From Bradyrhizobium iriomotense (GTDB lineage: Bacteria; Pseudomonadota; Alphaproteobacteria; Rhizobiales; Xanthobacteraceae), in NCBI RefSeq assembly GCF_018129405.1, contig NZ_JAFCLP010000022.1, positions 1-64,000 of the forward strand: a DNA stretch of 64,000 nucleotides, in the 5' to 3' direction. Position 1 is the stretch's first letter; each line of letters begins with the position of its first letter. The notes beneath the pieces are model-generated. The model was not told the DNA's origin. It saw only the letters and a list, made by a program, of their open reading frames with translations, and did not search any database. Made by a program: the position numbers and the translations under genes. This document shows, piece after piece, positions 54,419 through 63,445 of the stretch.

Positions 54419-55936
54419 GTGACGGCTGAAGCGCATCGGCGGCGCGCATTTTGGCACATCCTGCTGTTCGCAGCGGGCCTTCTGGTGCTGACCGGGATCA
54501 GCGCCGGCTCCGTCTACCTCGTCAACAAGGCGAGAGACGACAGCAAATGGGTGCTCCACACCATCGAGGTGGAGAACCAGGTCAACACCCTCCTGCTCGA
54601 GGTGCGACGTGCAGAGAGCAGCGCCCGCGGCTTTCTCCTGACCCAGGGCCCGGATTTCCAGTCAGATCACGAGAGGGCCGTCGCGGCGATCATTCCCGCG
54701 CTCGACAAGCTCACGCGCCAGATCGGCGACAGTCCAGCGCAGCGCGAGGCCATCGAGAAGCTGAGCGCCGCGATCGAGGTCCGGCTCGGCCAGTTCGCGC
54801 GCGAGATGGATTCCATCAAGCAGGGTCGGCCCGACGATGCGAAGGCGCTCGTCCGCGAGGCGGCCGCCGGCACCACCACAACCACGATCACCAACCTCGC
54901 CAACGCGATGATCCGCGAAGAGGAACGTCTGTTCCGGCTCCGCTCCGTCAATGCCGACCGCAGCCAGACGCTGGCCGCCTCCCTCACCGGCATCGGCTCG
55001 GGCCTCGTCGTAGTGCTGGCGCTGATCTCGATTTGGCTGATGCGACGCTCGGCACGCATTCGTGACGAGGCCGAGACGCGCCTGCGCGATGCCAACCTCA
55101 ATCTGGAGGCCGTCGTCGACGAACGCACGGCTGACCTGCGCGAGGCCAACAACGAGATTCAGCGCTTCGCCTATATCGTCAGCCACGATCTGCGCTCACC
55201 ACTCGTCAACATCATGGGCTTCACCAGCGAGCTCGAAGAGCTCGGCGGCGACATCTTCCGCCGCGTCAGCAGCCTCACCCACGTCCCGGCCGACGGGCCG
55301 CCCTTGGCCTCCGGCGAGATCACGCTCGAAGGTCCCGACAAGCAGCTTTCCGAGGATTTTTCCGAGGCGCTCGGCTTCATCAAATCGTCGATCGCCAAGA
55401 TGGACCGGCTGATCTCGGCGATCCTCAATCTCACCCGCGAGGGCCGGCGCGAATTCCAGCCGGAGAAGATCGACATCCGCGAGTTCGTCGAGGCCATCGT
55501 GTCGACGCTGGCACATCAGGCCGTGGAAGCGCAGGCCGAGATCCACATCGAGCCGCTGCCTGATATCGTCAGCGACCGCCTTGCGCTGGAGCAGATCTTC
55601 TCGAATCTGATCGACAACGCGATCAAGTACCTGAAGAATGGCGTGCCCGGAGAGATCAGAATTCGCGGGCGGACCAAGCTCGGCTACGCTATCTTCGAGA
55701 TCAGCGACAACGGTCGCGGCATCGACGCTAGGGATCATCAGCGGATATTCGATCTGTTCCGACGCGCGGGAACCCAGGACAAGCCGGGACAGGGCATAGG
55801 TCTTGCACATGTGCGTGCACTTGTGCGCCGTCTCGGCGGCACCATGTCGGTATCGTCGGAACTGAACGCGGGCAGCACCTTCACCATCACGCTACCCGTC
55901 GCCTGGAACGCCAGCACCCGGAAGACAGATCGATGA
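54419..55936 (+). CDS. CHASE3-domain sensor histidine kinase (GTG start)
   Basis: A 505-residue membrane kinase. TM1 (about 11-34), a periplasmic CHASE3 domain (about 40-180) with EVRRAESSARGFLLTQ, TM2 (186-208), a coiled-coil linker, a HisKA domain with phospho-acceptor H256 in YIVSHDLRSPLVNI, and an HATPase domain with FSNLIDNAIKYLK and ISDNGRGID. The GTG at 54419 has GGGGCG upstream; the frame also extends to a TTG at 54350, giving 23 unconvincing extra residues. Its stop overlaps the next gene by ATGA. It probably phosphorylates the following single-domain receiver. Confidence 0.9.
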   Translation: MTAEAHRRRAFWHILLFAAGLLVLTGISAGSVYLVNKARDDSKWVLHTIEVENQVNTLLLEVRRAESSARGFLLTQGPDFQSDHERAVAAIIPALDKLTRQIGDSPAQREAIEKLSAAIEVRLGQFAREMDSIKQGRPDDAKALVREAAAGTTTTTITNLANAMIREEERLFRLRSVNADRSQTLAASLTGIGSGLVVVLALISIWLMRRSARIRDEAETRLRDANLNLEAVVDERTADLREANNEIQRFAYIVSHDLRSPLVNIMGFTSELEELGGDIFRRVSSLTHVPADGPPLASGEITLEGPDKQLSEDFSEALGFIKSSIAKMDRLISAILNLTREGRREFQPEKIDIREFVEAIVSTLAHQAVEAQAEIHIEPLPDIVSDRLALEQIFSNLIDNAIKYLKNGVPGEIRIRGRTKLGYAIFEISDNGRGIDARDHQRIFDLFRRAGTQDKPGQGIGLAHVRALVRRLGGTMSVSSELNAGSTFTITLPVAWNASTRKTDR

Positions 55937-56373
55937 CGCAGCCAGTCACCATCATCATGATCGAGGACGACGAGGGGCACGCCCGGCTGATCGAGCGCAA
56001 CATCCGCCGCTCCGGCGTCAACAACGAGATCATCTCGTTCGCCAACGGCACGGATGCGATGAAGCACCTGTTCGGCGCCGACGGCAGCGGTCTGTCCCAG
56101 AAGGGCAACGCTCTCTTGATCCTGCTCGATCTCAACCTGCCCGACATGAGCGGGATCGACATCCTTAAGCAGATCAAGGAAAACAGATATCTCAAGGCCT
56201 CGCCCGTGGTCGTGCTCACGACCACCGACGATTCCCAGGAGATCAAGCGCTGCTACGAGCTCGGCTGTAACGTCTACATCACCAAACCCGTCAACTACGA
56301 GAATTTCGCCAACGCCATCCGGCAGCTCGGGCTGTTCTTCTCGGTCATCCAGGTCCCGCCCGCCGCCCCATGA
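55933..56373 (+). CDS. Single-domain response regulator (CheY/Rcp1-like)
   Basis: A 146-residue stand-alone receiver. The acidic pocket is EDD (11-13), the phospho-acceptor D66 lies in LILLDLNLPDMSG, the Thr is in VVLTTTDD and the Lys in VYITKPVN. The longer alpha4-beta5 region and a loop insertion after beta2 resemble Rcp1-type receivers paired with phytochrome-like kinases. With no output domain it may relay phosphate or bind a partner. It overlaps both neighbours by ATGA, so the three genes are translated together. Confidence 0.93.
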   Translation: MTQPVTIIMIEDDEGHARLIERNIRRSGVNNEIISFANGTDAMKHLFGADGSGLSQKGNALLILLDLNLPDMSGIDILKQIKENRYLKASPVVVLTTTDDSQEIKRCYELGCNVYITKPVNYENFANAIRQLGLFFSVIQVPPAAP

Positions 56374-57497
56374 ACCAGAGAACGCCGACACTGCTGTACA
56401 TCGACGACGACGACGCGCTCGCGCGCCTGGTCGAACGCGGCCTGACGCGCCGCGGCTACAGGGTCGTCCACGCCGCCAGCGGCGAGGAAGGCCTCGAGCA
56501 CATCCGCCGCGCCTGCGCCCAAGATGGTATCGAAGACAGCATTGAAGGCGGCATCGACGTCGTGGCGCTCGACCAGTACATGCCGGGCCTCGACGGCCTC
56601 GAGACGCTCGAGCAGATCATGGCGATCCCGGGCGCGCCGCCCGTGGTGTTCGTCACGGCCTCGCAGGACTCCACCATCGCGGTCACGGCGCTGAAGGCGG
56701 GTGCGGCCGATTATCTCGTCAAGGACGTCAAGGGCGACTTCATCCCCCTGCTCCATGTCGCCGCCGAGGGCGCGCTGCGCCAGGCCGAATTGCAGAAGGC
56801 ACGCGAGGAGGCGGAAGCCGAGATTCACGCCTCGCGCGACCGCTATGCCGCGCTTGCCGCCGAACGCGAGATGCTGCTGCGCGAGGTCAATCACCGCGTC
56901 GGCAACTCGCTGCAGATCATCGCCTCGCTGCTGCACCTTCAGGCCAGCTCCGCCGCGCAGGACGAGGTCAAGGCCGCACTGACCAACGCGATGGGCCGCG
57001 TCGCCGCGGTCGCGCAGGTGCACCGCCGCCTCTACACCTCGCAGGACCTGAAGAGCGTGATGCTGAACCAGTATCTGGACTCGCTGCTCGAGGATCTCCG
57101 CCGCTCGGCCGAAGGTAACCGGATGTCGCGCCTGACGCTGAAGGCCGAGCCGATCGAGATCGACCCGGACCGCGCGGTCGCCGTCGGCATCATCGTCAAC
57201 GAGCTGGTGATGAACGCCGTGAAATACGCCTATCCCGACGGCGCCGGCCCGATCCATGTCGAGCTGACCTCGCAGGGCGAGGATCTCCTGCTGACGATCG
57301 CCGACGACGGCGTCGGCGACAACGTCAAGGCCGACCCGCGGTCCACCGGCATGGGCCAGCGCATCGTCGCGGCCATGGCCACCAAGCTCGACGCCTCGGT
57401 CGAGCGCGACCCCGCCCACAGCGGAACCCGCATCGTGCTCAGGTTCCAGCGCCTGCCCACGCCGCCCGGCAAGGCCAACAACGCCGCCGCGAGCTGA
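56370..57497 (+). CDS. Receiver-HisKA_2 histidine kinase hybrid
   Basis: A 375-residue cytoplasmic protein with an N-terminal receiver domain (about 6-125; D68 in VALDQYMPG) joined by a coiled coil to a HisKA_2/HWE-type kinase. The phospho-acceptor is H175 in REVNHRVGNSLQII, and the ATPase core has NELVMNAVKYAYPDG and ADDGVGD. The order receiver-then-kinase means its activity is probably set by phosphorylation from another kinase, such as the upstream CHASE3 protein. HWE/HisKA_2 kinases often feed the PhyR/EcfG general stress response in this order of bacteria; that is a hypothesis here. Confidence 0.92.
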   Translation: MNQRTPTLLYIDDDDALARLVERGLTRRGYRVVHAASGEEGLEHIRRACAQDGIEDSIEGGIDVVALDQYMPGLDGLETLEQIMAIPGAPPVVFVTASQDSTIAVTALKAGAADYLVKDVKGDFIPLLHVAAEGALRQAELQKAREEAEAEIHASRDRYAALAAEREMLLREVNHRVGNSLQIIASLLHLQASSAAQDEVKAALTNAMGRVAAVAQVHRRLYTSQDLKSVMLNQYLDSLLEDLRRSAEGNRMSRLTLKAEPIEIDPDRAVAVGIIVNELVMNAVKYAYPDGAGPIHVELTSQGEDLLLTIADDGVGDNVKADPRSTGMGQRIVAAMATKLDASVERDPAHSGTRIVLRFQRLPTPPGKANNAAAS

Positions 57498-57557
57498 CCC
57501 GCACCTCGCCGCGCCCCCCATCGCAACCGCATTGCGATCCTGCTATTGTCGCAAGCC

Positions 57558-58238
57558 ATGACTTCGCGCGATTCCGCCTCGTCTGAGATCACGCCGGCCG
57601 TGCTGCTGCGCGCCTATGCCTGCGGCATCTTTCCGATGGCCGAAAGCGCCGACGATCCGACCCTGTTCTGGGTCGAGCCGGAGCTGCGCGGCGTCATCCC
57701 GCTCGACGGTTTTCGCGTGGCCTCGCGGCTTGCACGCACCGTCCGTTCGGACGCCTTTCGCGTGACTGTCAACACCGCGTTCAAGGCCACGATTGCCGGC
57801 TGCGCCGCGCCGCAGGCCGGTCGCGAGGACACCTGGATCAACAAGCGCATCCGCGACCTCTATGGCGGCCTGTTCGAGCTCGGCCACTGCCATAGCGTCG
57901 AGGCCTGGCAGGGCGACGACCTCGTCGGCGGGCTCTACGGCGTGAGCCTGGGACGGGCCTTCTTCGGCGAAAGCATGTTTCACACCGCGCGCGATGCCTC
58001 CAAGGTCGCGCTGGTGCATCTGGTGGCGCGGCTGATCCATGGCGGCTTCGAGCTGCTCGATACGCAATACGTCACCGATCACCTGAAGAGCTTCGGCGCC
58101 GTCGAGATTTCGCGGCGGCGCTACACCGCGCTGCTCGACAAGGCGCTCGCCGGCGAGCCCGGCGATTTCGTCAGGCTCTCGTCCGGCGACGCGATCTCGG
58201 GCGCACGCGCGCTCGAGATCATCGCCTCGCGACAATAG
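57558..58238 (+). CDS. aat: Leucyl/phenylalanyl-tRNA--protein transferase
   Basis: A 226-residue enzyme that adds Leu or Phe to proteins with N-terminal Lys or Arg, marking them for ClpAP degradation (N-end rule). The start is the ATG at 57558; a TTG 12 bp earlier is also in frame. Conserved runs are [66 protein letters not shown] and [16 protein letters not shown]. Complete. In related genomes it normally follows accC directly; here the three signalling genes lie between. It ends 7 bp from the convergent DUF2155 gene. Confidence 0.96.
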   Translation: MTSRDSASSEITPAVLLRAYACGIFPMAESADDPTLFWVEPELRGVIPLDGFRVASRLARTVRSDAFRVTVNTAFKATIAGCAAPQAGREDTWINKRIRDLYGGLFELGHCHSVEAWQGDDLVGGLYGVSLGRAFFGESMFHTARDASKVALVHLVARLIHGGFELLDTQYVTDHLKSFGAVEISRRRYTALLDKALAGEPGDFVRLSSGDAISGARALEIIASRQ

Positions 58239-58245
58239 ATCAGGT

Positions 58246-59283
58246 TTATCGGCTGCCGAACCCGGGGATACCGAACAGACCCGGCCGCTGCTCCGGTGGC
58301 GGCGGCGGTGCCGGCTGCTGTTGCGGCGGCGGAGGCGGCAACGGCTGCGACGGACGCTGCTGCACGGCCTGCTTGGGCGCGGCCTTCTTCTGCGCGGGCG
58401 GCGGCGGAGGCGCGGGCTTGCTCGCGGGGTCCGGTGCCGCGGTCGCAATGGTCTGCTGCGGCTCTTTGCAGTCGGTCAGCCAGATGTCATAGATCGGATG
58501 CTCGACGCCGTGCAGGCCGGGGCTTGCCGCATACATCCAGCCCGAGAAGATCCGCTTCACCTCGCCCTGCAAGGTGATCTCGTCGACCTCGACGAAGGCG
58601 TCGGTGTTGGTGGCTTCCGTCGCCGGCCGCGTGTAGCAGGCGTCGGTCTTGACCCTGAGCGCACCGAACTGGACGGTCTCGCCGATCTCCTCGTCGAAAT
58701 TGATGATGCGCCCGGTGATCTTGTCGAGGCCGGAGAAGGTCGCCTTCTTGTTGACGATCTTCTGGGCCGGCGGCTCGGTCACGACCTCGTCGCCCGGCTG
58801 GAGGCTGGCCGGCGTCTGCGGGACCGTGCCAGGCGCGCCCTTCTGCTGCGGCGGGCGCTGACCGGGCGCACCCGGAGCGCCTTGCGGACCGGGCGGCGTG
58901 ATCGCCGCGGAGGGGGGCTGGTTCGGCGGCGCGACGCTGGAGCCCGGCGGCGGCGCCAGCGGCTGGGTCTCGACCGGCCCAGGCATCACATTCCCCTGCC
59001 GGCCCGGCGGCGGCATCGGGCGCGACGGCAGCACGCGGCCCTGCGGCGGCAGCTCCGGCACCTCTTCGTCGTCCTCGGGAATCTGCTGCGGCTGCGGCTG
59101 GCCACGCGGAATGTTGCCGGGCGGCCGCAGCGGCGGCGGATCGGAGAAGATCGTGCCGATCTGCGCCTGCGCAGGCGTCGCAACCGTCAGTGCGGTGGCG
59201 GCCAGCAGCGCCGCAAGGCCTGTCAGGGTAAGGGTTTTAAGCATCTCGCGCGGCTTCAACAGCGAATCGGGCTTGTTGGACAT
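58246..59283 (-). CDS. DUF2155-domain exported protein
   Basis: A 345-residue protein from the ATG at 59283, with a signal peptide (about 14-40, ending TPAQAQ). Residues about 45-185 are Pro/Gly/Gln-rich and low in complexity. The DUF2155 domain follows (about 190-290): KITGRIINFDEEIGETVQFG and VFSGWM-type segment KRIFSGWMYAASPGLHGVEH with two conserved cysteines (ACYTRP and LTDCKE). The C-terminus is another Pro-rich tail. Function is unknown. Alphaproteobacteria commonly keep it beside aat and accBC. The longer open frame upstream is not supported. Confidence 0.88.
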   Translation of the reverse strand: MSNKPDSLLKPREMLKTLTLTGLAALLAATALTVATPAQAQIGTIFSDPPPLRPPGNIPRGQPQPQQIPEDDEEVPELPPQGRVLPSRPMPPPGRQGNVMPGPVETQPLAPPPGSSVAPPNQPPSAAITPPGPQGAPGAPGQRPPQQKGAPGTVPQTPASLQPGDEVVTEPPAQKIVNKKATFSGLDKITGRIINFDEEIGETVQFGALRVKTDACYTRPATEATNTDAFVEVDEITLQGEVKRIFSGWMYAASPGLHGVEHPIYDIWLTDCKEPQQTIATAAPDPASKPAPPPPPAQKKAAPKQAVQQRPSQPLPPPPPQQQPAPPPPPEQRPGLFGIPGFGSR

Positions 59284-59492
59284 TCTACAGGGGATACCGC
59301 CGCTCGCAGGCCCTCGGGTTAACACGCCGAATACGGCGGGGGAAGGGCGGCAACCCTGCCCTTCCCGGCGCCGGCTGGCCAGACCGGCTCCCGAATGGGA
59401 TAGTCGGGCACCCCTTCCCGGGGCCCAAAGCGGGCATTCGCCTTCCCAAAACGACATCCAACCATAATCAGAAGCCTCAGAGGTCGCCCCCG

Positions 59493-60554
59493 ATGCCCGT
59501 TGTCCTCGATGCCGACGCAGCCGCCGTCTACAAGGCCTTCCAGGAGGCCGGCCGCCCTGCCTACGAGACCCTGACCGCACCCGAGGCCCGCGCCTATTAC
59601 CTGCAGGCGCGCTTTGCCACCAACCCCGAGCCGCCGGAACTCGCCCGCGTCGCAGAGCACGCGATCCCGGCGCCGCACGGAGCCGTCCCTGCCCGCATCT
59701 ACGTGCCGAACGAACCGCGCCTGCGCGACGGCCTGGCGCCGGCCCTGGTGTTCTTCCACGGCGGCGGCTGGGTGATCGGCGATCTCGACTCCCACGATGT
59801 CGTCTGCCGCCAGCTTGCGGTTTCAGGCGCGCTGATCGTCATCTCGGTCGACTACCGCCTTGCGCCCGAGCACAAATTTCCGGCGGCAGCCGATGACGCG
59901 ATCGCCGCAACCAGATGGGTTGCCGCCAACGCGCGCGAGCTCGGCATCGACGCCTCGCGCCTCTCGATCGGCGGCGACAGCGCCGGCGGCAATCTCGCGG
60001 CGGTCGTCGCGCTCGCTGCCCGCGACGCCGGCGGCCCCGCGATCGCCGGCCAGGTGCTGATCTATCCGGCGACCGATTTCGCCATGACGCACGGCTCGCA
60101 CCGCGAGCCCGAGACCAGCGTGCTGCTGACCCATTCGGTGATCCGCTGGTTCCGCGACCACTATCTCAATGGCACCGCCGACATCCACGACTGGCGCGCC
60201 TCACCGGCGCGCGCGCAAAGCCTGAGCGGCTTGCCGCCGGCCTATGTGCTGACCGCCGGCGCTGATCCGCTGCGCGACGAAGGCGATGAATATGCCGCGC
60301 GCCTGAAGCAGGCCGGCGTGCCCGTTGCGTACAAGCATTATCCCGGCCAGTTCCACGGCTTCTTCACGATGGGCAAATTGTTGCAACAGGCCAACGTCGC
60401 CGTGAGCGAGATCGGCGCGTGGTTGAAGGGATTGGGGTCACAGTCTCGTAGCCCGGATGAGCGACAGCGACATCCGGGTCCGCTCTCACCACACGGAAAG
60501 ACCGTCCCGGATATCGCTTCGCTCATCCGGGCTACGCACCGACAACGTCGATAG
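59493..60554 (+). CDS. Alpha/beta hydrolase (HSL-type esterase) with repeat-encoded C-terminus
   Basis: A 353-residue esterase of the hormone-sensitive-lipase group. The oxyanion motif is FFHGGGWVIGDLD, the nucleophile elbow GDSAGGN, the acid lies in TAGADPLRDEG and the histidine in GQFHGFFTMG. The normal protein ends near residue 318 (IGAWLKGLG). The last 35 residues are read through a palindromic repeat (60448-60535) and are polar and unlike any hydrolase tail. The reading frame survived, giving a longer protein whose stop is 2 bp before the next gene. Confidence 0.9.
   Translation: MPVVLDADAAAVYKAFQEAGRPAYETLTAPEARAYYLQARFATNPEPPELARVAEHAIPAPHGAVPARIYVPNEPRLRDGLAPALVFFHGGGWVIGDLDSHDVVCRQLAVSGALIVISVDYRLAPEHKFPAAADDAIAATRWVAANARELGIDASRLSIGGDSAGGNLAAVVALAARDAGGPAIAGQVLIYPATDFAMTHGSHREPETSVLLTHSVIRWFRDHYLNGTADIHDWRASPARAQSLSGLPPAYVLTAGADPLRDEGDEYAARLKQAGVPVAYKHYPGQFHGFFTMGKLLQQANVAVSEIGAWLKGLGSQSRSPDERQRHPGPLSPHGKTVPDIASLIRATHRQRR
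60448..60535. repeat. Dispersed palindromic repeat (REP-like), copy 2, inside a coding region
   Basis: An 88-bp inverted repeat with arms GTAGCCCGGATGAGC (60448-60462) and GCTCATCCGGGCTAC (60521-60535). It is the same element as at 4615-4700, sharing the outer arms apart from a one-base difference, while the loop differs. It lies within the 3' end of the hydrolase gene. Confidence 0.88.
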
Positions 60555-60556
60555 AG

Positions 60557-61564
60557 ATGCCCTCCCTCCTCAAATCTCTCTTCGCCCTCCCCCTGCGCGC
60601 CCTGTCCTGGCTCGGCGGCCAGGGCACACGCGCGGTGGCGGCGATCGCGTTCATCGCGGTCGCGGTGCCGCCGCTCGGCGCGCTGCTGCGCCCCTACGTC
60701 ACCGAGGCGATCCTCTGCCTGCTCTGCATCTCCTTCATGCGGGTCGATCTCGTTGCGCTCTACGGCCATCTGCGGCGGCCGGCCTTGATCGCCGGCGCGA
60801 CGATCTGGACCACGATCGGCGTGCCGCTGGTCGTCGGGCTCCTCGCCCATGGCGGCGGCCTCGACAGCAGCTCGCCCGGCCTCTTCCTCGCCTTGATGCT
60901 CCAGGCCATGGCCTCACCGATGATGGCCGCGCCCGCGCTCGCAGCGCTGATCGGCCTCGATGCGACGCTTCCGCTGGTCACCCTGGTCACCGCGACCGCG
61001 CTCGTGCCCTTCACGGCCTCGCTGTTCGCGAGCCTGTTTCTCGACGGCATGCTCAGCATCTCGCCGCTGACGCTGGGCCTGAAGCTGCTCGGCATCCTCG
61101 CGGCATCACTCATTGGCGCGACTGCGATCCGCTGGATTGTCGGCGCCGAAGCGATCCAGCGCCACAGGCGGCCGATCGACGGCTTCAACATCCTCATCCT
61201 GCTGGTCTTCGCGTCCGCCGTGATGGGCGATGTCGCGCACGACTTCGTCGCCGACCCGCTGTTCACGATCGGCGTCGCACTGCTCGCCTTCGCGGTCTAT
61301 TTCACCCTGCTCGCCGTGACGACACTGATCTTTCGCCGCGCCGGCACCGAACGCGCCTTCGCAGTCGGGCTGATGGTGTCACAACGCAATCTCGGCTTGA
61401 TGCTGGCGGCAACCGCCGGCGCGTTGCCGCCGACGACCTGGCTCTATTTCGCGCTGACGCAGTTTCCAATTCACCTTGCGCCCTATCTGCTGACGCCGAT
61501 CGCGCGGCGGCTGACGGCGCACAGCGACGGCGCCGGCGCGGCGGCCGCAGACACCACGAGCTAG
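60557..61564 (+). CDS. BASS-family-like membrane transporter
   Basis: A 335-residue membrane protein with about nine or ten helices, resembling the bile acid:sodium symporter superfamily. Typical features are paired helices with short Gly/Pro breaks (MLQAMASPMMAAPALAALIG) and MVSQRNLGLMLAATAGALPP in the second half. Members carry organic acids or other anions with sodium; the substrate here is unknown. It starts 2 bp after the hydrolase stop, so the two are coupled. It ends 7 bp from the convergent methyltransferase gene. Confidence 0.75.
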   Translation: MPSLLKSLFALPLRALSWLGGQGTRAVAAIAFIAVAVPPLGALLRPYVTEAILCLLCISFMRVDLVALYGHLRRPALIAGATIWTTIGVPLVVGLLAHGGGLDSSSPGLFLALMLQAMASPMMAAPALAALIGLDATLPLVTLVTATALVPFTASLFASLFLDGMLSISPLTLGLKLLGILAASLIGATAIRWIVGAEAIQRHRRPIDGFNILILLVFASAVMGDVAHDFVADPLFTIGVALLAFAVYFTLLAVTTLIFRRAGTERAFAVGLMVSQRNLGLMLAATAGALPPTTWLYFALTQFPIHLAPYLLTPIARRLTAHSDGAGAAAADTTS

Positions 61565-61571
61565 CACGCTT

Positions 61572-62366
61572 TCATGCCGGCGCCCCAGCAGGTTTAGACG
61601 CCCTGAAGATATAGCGATTGGTGCTGAAGAAATATTCTCCCGCCCGGGCCAAGCGCTCGAACTCGCTGTGCCATGCATCGAGATCATCGGCGGAGACGTC
61701 GTTCGTGCGGCTGACGAAATCCCGGATACCCTGCGCCAGTCCCTTGCTGTAGCACTCGTCATCATACCGCAAATTCAGAATCGGAAAGACGGACGCGCCG
61801 TCCAGGTAAAATCCGGCATTGATCAGTCTGGAGGCCATCGATCTGGGCAGGCGCGGATGGGCGCAATGCGCCTCCCATGCTTTCATGACGGCCGCCATGC
61901 GTTCCCGGTTGTCGGAATGCCAGACCACGGCGTCCCAATCCGTTGCGATAAAAACCGTTCGGCCGCCCGGTTTCAACACGCGAAATGCTTCGATGAGGAC
62001 GCGGTCGACATCGGGCACGTACTCGGCGACCTGAGTGCACACGACGGCGTCGAACGATGCATCGGGGTGGCCCAATTCCGTCGCGTTGCCGATGGCATAT
62101 GAAATCCACTCCGACGCCTTCTGCCGGTTGCAGACCGCGATCATGTCGGTCGACACGTCAATACCAACGACAGCTCCATGAGGCCCGACGAGTTCAGCCA
62201 TGCTTTCGCAGAGATAGCCCGGACCGCATCCGATATCGAGAACACGCTCGCCGGCAGACAGATCGAGCTGCCGGATTGTCTCCGCGCGCTGGGCCTTCAC
62301 ATCGCCCGTGAGATAGAGTCTCTGGAGCCGTTTCGCGTTCTCTTTGCTGTACTCCATTCCGCTCAT
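61572..62366 (-). CDS. Class I SAM-dependent methyltransferase
   Basis: A 264-residue Rossmann-fold methyltransferase. I chose the ATG at 62366 because GGAGG stands five bases upstream; a longer frame to 62975 runs antisense-free but inside the next gene and was rejected. SAM motif I is VLDIGCGPGYL (42-52), the acidic residue ending beta2 is in VVGIDVS, and motif post-I/II is FDAVVCTQVAEYV. Substrate unknown; the UbiE/arsenite-type superfamily is closest. It follows the DJ-1/AraC regulator by 35 bp on the same strand and may be cotranscribed. Confidence 0.88.
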   Translation of the reverse strand: MSGMEYSKENAKRLQRLYLTGDVKAQRAETIRQLDLSAGERVLDIGCGPGYLCESMAELVGPHGAVVGIDVSTDMIAVCNRQKASEWISYAIGNATELGHPDASFDAVVCTQVAEYVPDVDRVLIEAFRVLKPGGRTVFIATDWDAVVWHSDNRERMAAVMKAWEAHCAHPRLPRSMASRLINAGFYLDGASVFPILNLRYDDECYSKGLAQGIRDFVSRTNDVSADDLDAWHSEFERLARAGEYFFSTNRYIFRASKPAGAPA

Positions 62367-62401
62367 CGTCGCCTCCATGGTCGCACGGCAAGTGAGATTT
62401 C

Positions 62402-63340
62402 CTACCCCGCCCGCGCCGCACGGCGCAGGGCCTGCGGCGGCTGGCCGAAGGCGCGGATGAAGGCGCGGCGCATCCGCTCGGGGTCGCGGAAGCCGGTCGT
62501 CTCCGCAACGAGCTCGATCGCCTCGCGCGAGGACTGCACGCGCTCGCGGGCGACCTCGAGCCGCAAGCGCTCGACTGCCTTGGACGGCGTCGTGCCGGTC
62601 TCGGCGGCAAAGGCGCGGGCAAAATGCCGCGCGCTCATCCCGGCGCGATCGGCAAGCTCCTCCACCGTCAGCGGCGCGTCGAGATTTTCGCGCGCCCAGG
62701 ACAATAGCCCGCCGAAGCGGCCGTTCGGCGCCTTCAGCTCCAGCAATGAGGAGAACTGTGACTGGCCGCCGCTGCGGCGATGATAGAGCACGAGCTGCCG
62801 CGCCGTCGCCTGCGCGATCTCCTCGCCCTGGTCCTCGGTGACCATCGCCAGCGCGAGGTCGATGCCCGCGGTGATGCCCGCGGACGTCCACACGTTGCCG
62901 TCGCGAGTAAAAATCTGGTCCGGCTCGAACTTCACCCTGGGATAGCGCGCGACGAAATCGCGCGTCCGCCCCCAATGCGTCGTGGCACGGCGACCGTCTA
63001 GCAGGCCCGCTTCGGCGAGCACGTAGGCGCCCGAGCAGACGCTCGCGACCCGCGCGCCGCGCTTCGCCAGCCGTTGCACGAAGGCGCGCGTGACCTCGCA
63101 GCGCGCGGCCTCCGCAACACCGGCACCGCCCGCGATGACGAGCGTCGTGATCGCATTCGCCGATTTGAAATCACGCGCCATCATCTCGACGCCCGACGAG
63201 CTGCGCACGGGCCCTGCGTTCAGCGCCAGCACCCGCAGCGCAAGCGGCTTGCCGGACGCACGCGCCGCGATCTCGAACACCGAGATCGGACCGGCCGCGT
63301 CGAGCAGCTGGAAGTCGGGGAAGATCAGGATGCCGATCAT
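62402..63340 (-). CDS. GlxA-type AraC regulator with DJ-1/PfpI domain
   Basis: A 312-residue regulator from the ATG at 63340 (GGAG upstream). Residues 1-190 form a DJ-1/PfpI (class I glutamine amidotransferase-like) domain that keeps the elbow cysteine in ASVCSGAYVLAEAGLLDG. Residues about 210-312 are an AraC/XylS double HTH with LTVEELADRAGMSARHFARA and VAETTGFRDPERMRRAFIRA. The divergent gene encodes a DJ-1/PfpI enzyme with a very similar elbow, so it is the obvious target. An imperfect dyad in the 105-bp spacer is a likely operator. Confidence 0.93.
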   Translation of the reverse strand: MIGILIFPDFQLLDAAGPISVFEIAARASGKPLALRVLALNAGPVRSSSGVEMMARDFKSANAITTLVIAGGAGVAEAARCEVTRAFVQRLAKRGARVASVCSGAYVLAEAGLLDGRRATTHWGRTRDFVARYPRVKFEPDQIFTRDGNVWTSAGITAGIDLALAMVTEDQGEEIAQATARQLVLYHRRSGGQSQFSSLLELKAPNGRFGGLLSWARENLDAPLTVEELADRAGMSARHFARAFAAETGTTPSKAVERLRLEVARERVQSSREAIELVAETTGFRDPERMRRAFIRAFGQPPQALRRAARAG

Positions 63341-63359
63341 GGGCCAGCTCCGAATGCGA

Positions 63360-63394
63360 TGTCCGGAATAGAGGGAATTACGCCATTTCGGACA
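63360..63394. promoter_or_regulatory. Dyad TGTCCGGAAT ... ATTTCGGACA (operator candidate)
   Basis: TGTCCGGAAT (63360-63369) and ATTTCGGACA (63385-63394) are inverted copies with one mismatch, 25 bp apart. They lie between the divergent DJ-1/AraC regulator and DJ-1/PfpI enzyme genes. The layout suits binding by the AraC-type regulator. Confidence 0.5.
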
Positions 63395-63445
63395 GGAGGG
63401 CATCATGCCAGTTTGCGCCCGTCAAGCACTTCATTGGAGGTTCTC

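Noticed and set aside
62367-62975. N-terminal extension of the methyltransferase
   Set aside because: It lies inside the DJ-1/AraC regulator gene in another frame, is Arg/Ala-rich, and a good ribosome-binding site precedes the ATG at 62366.
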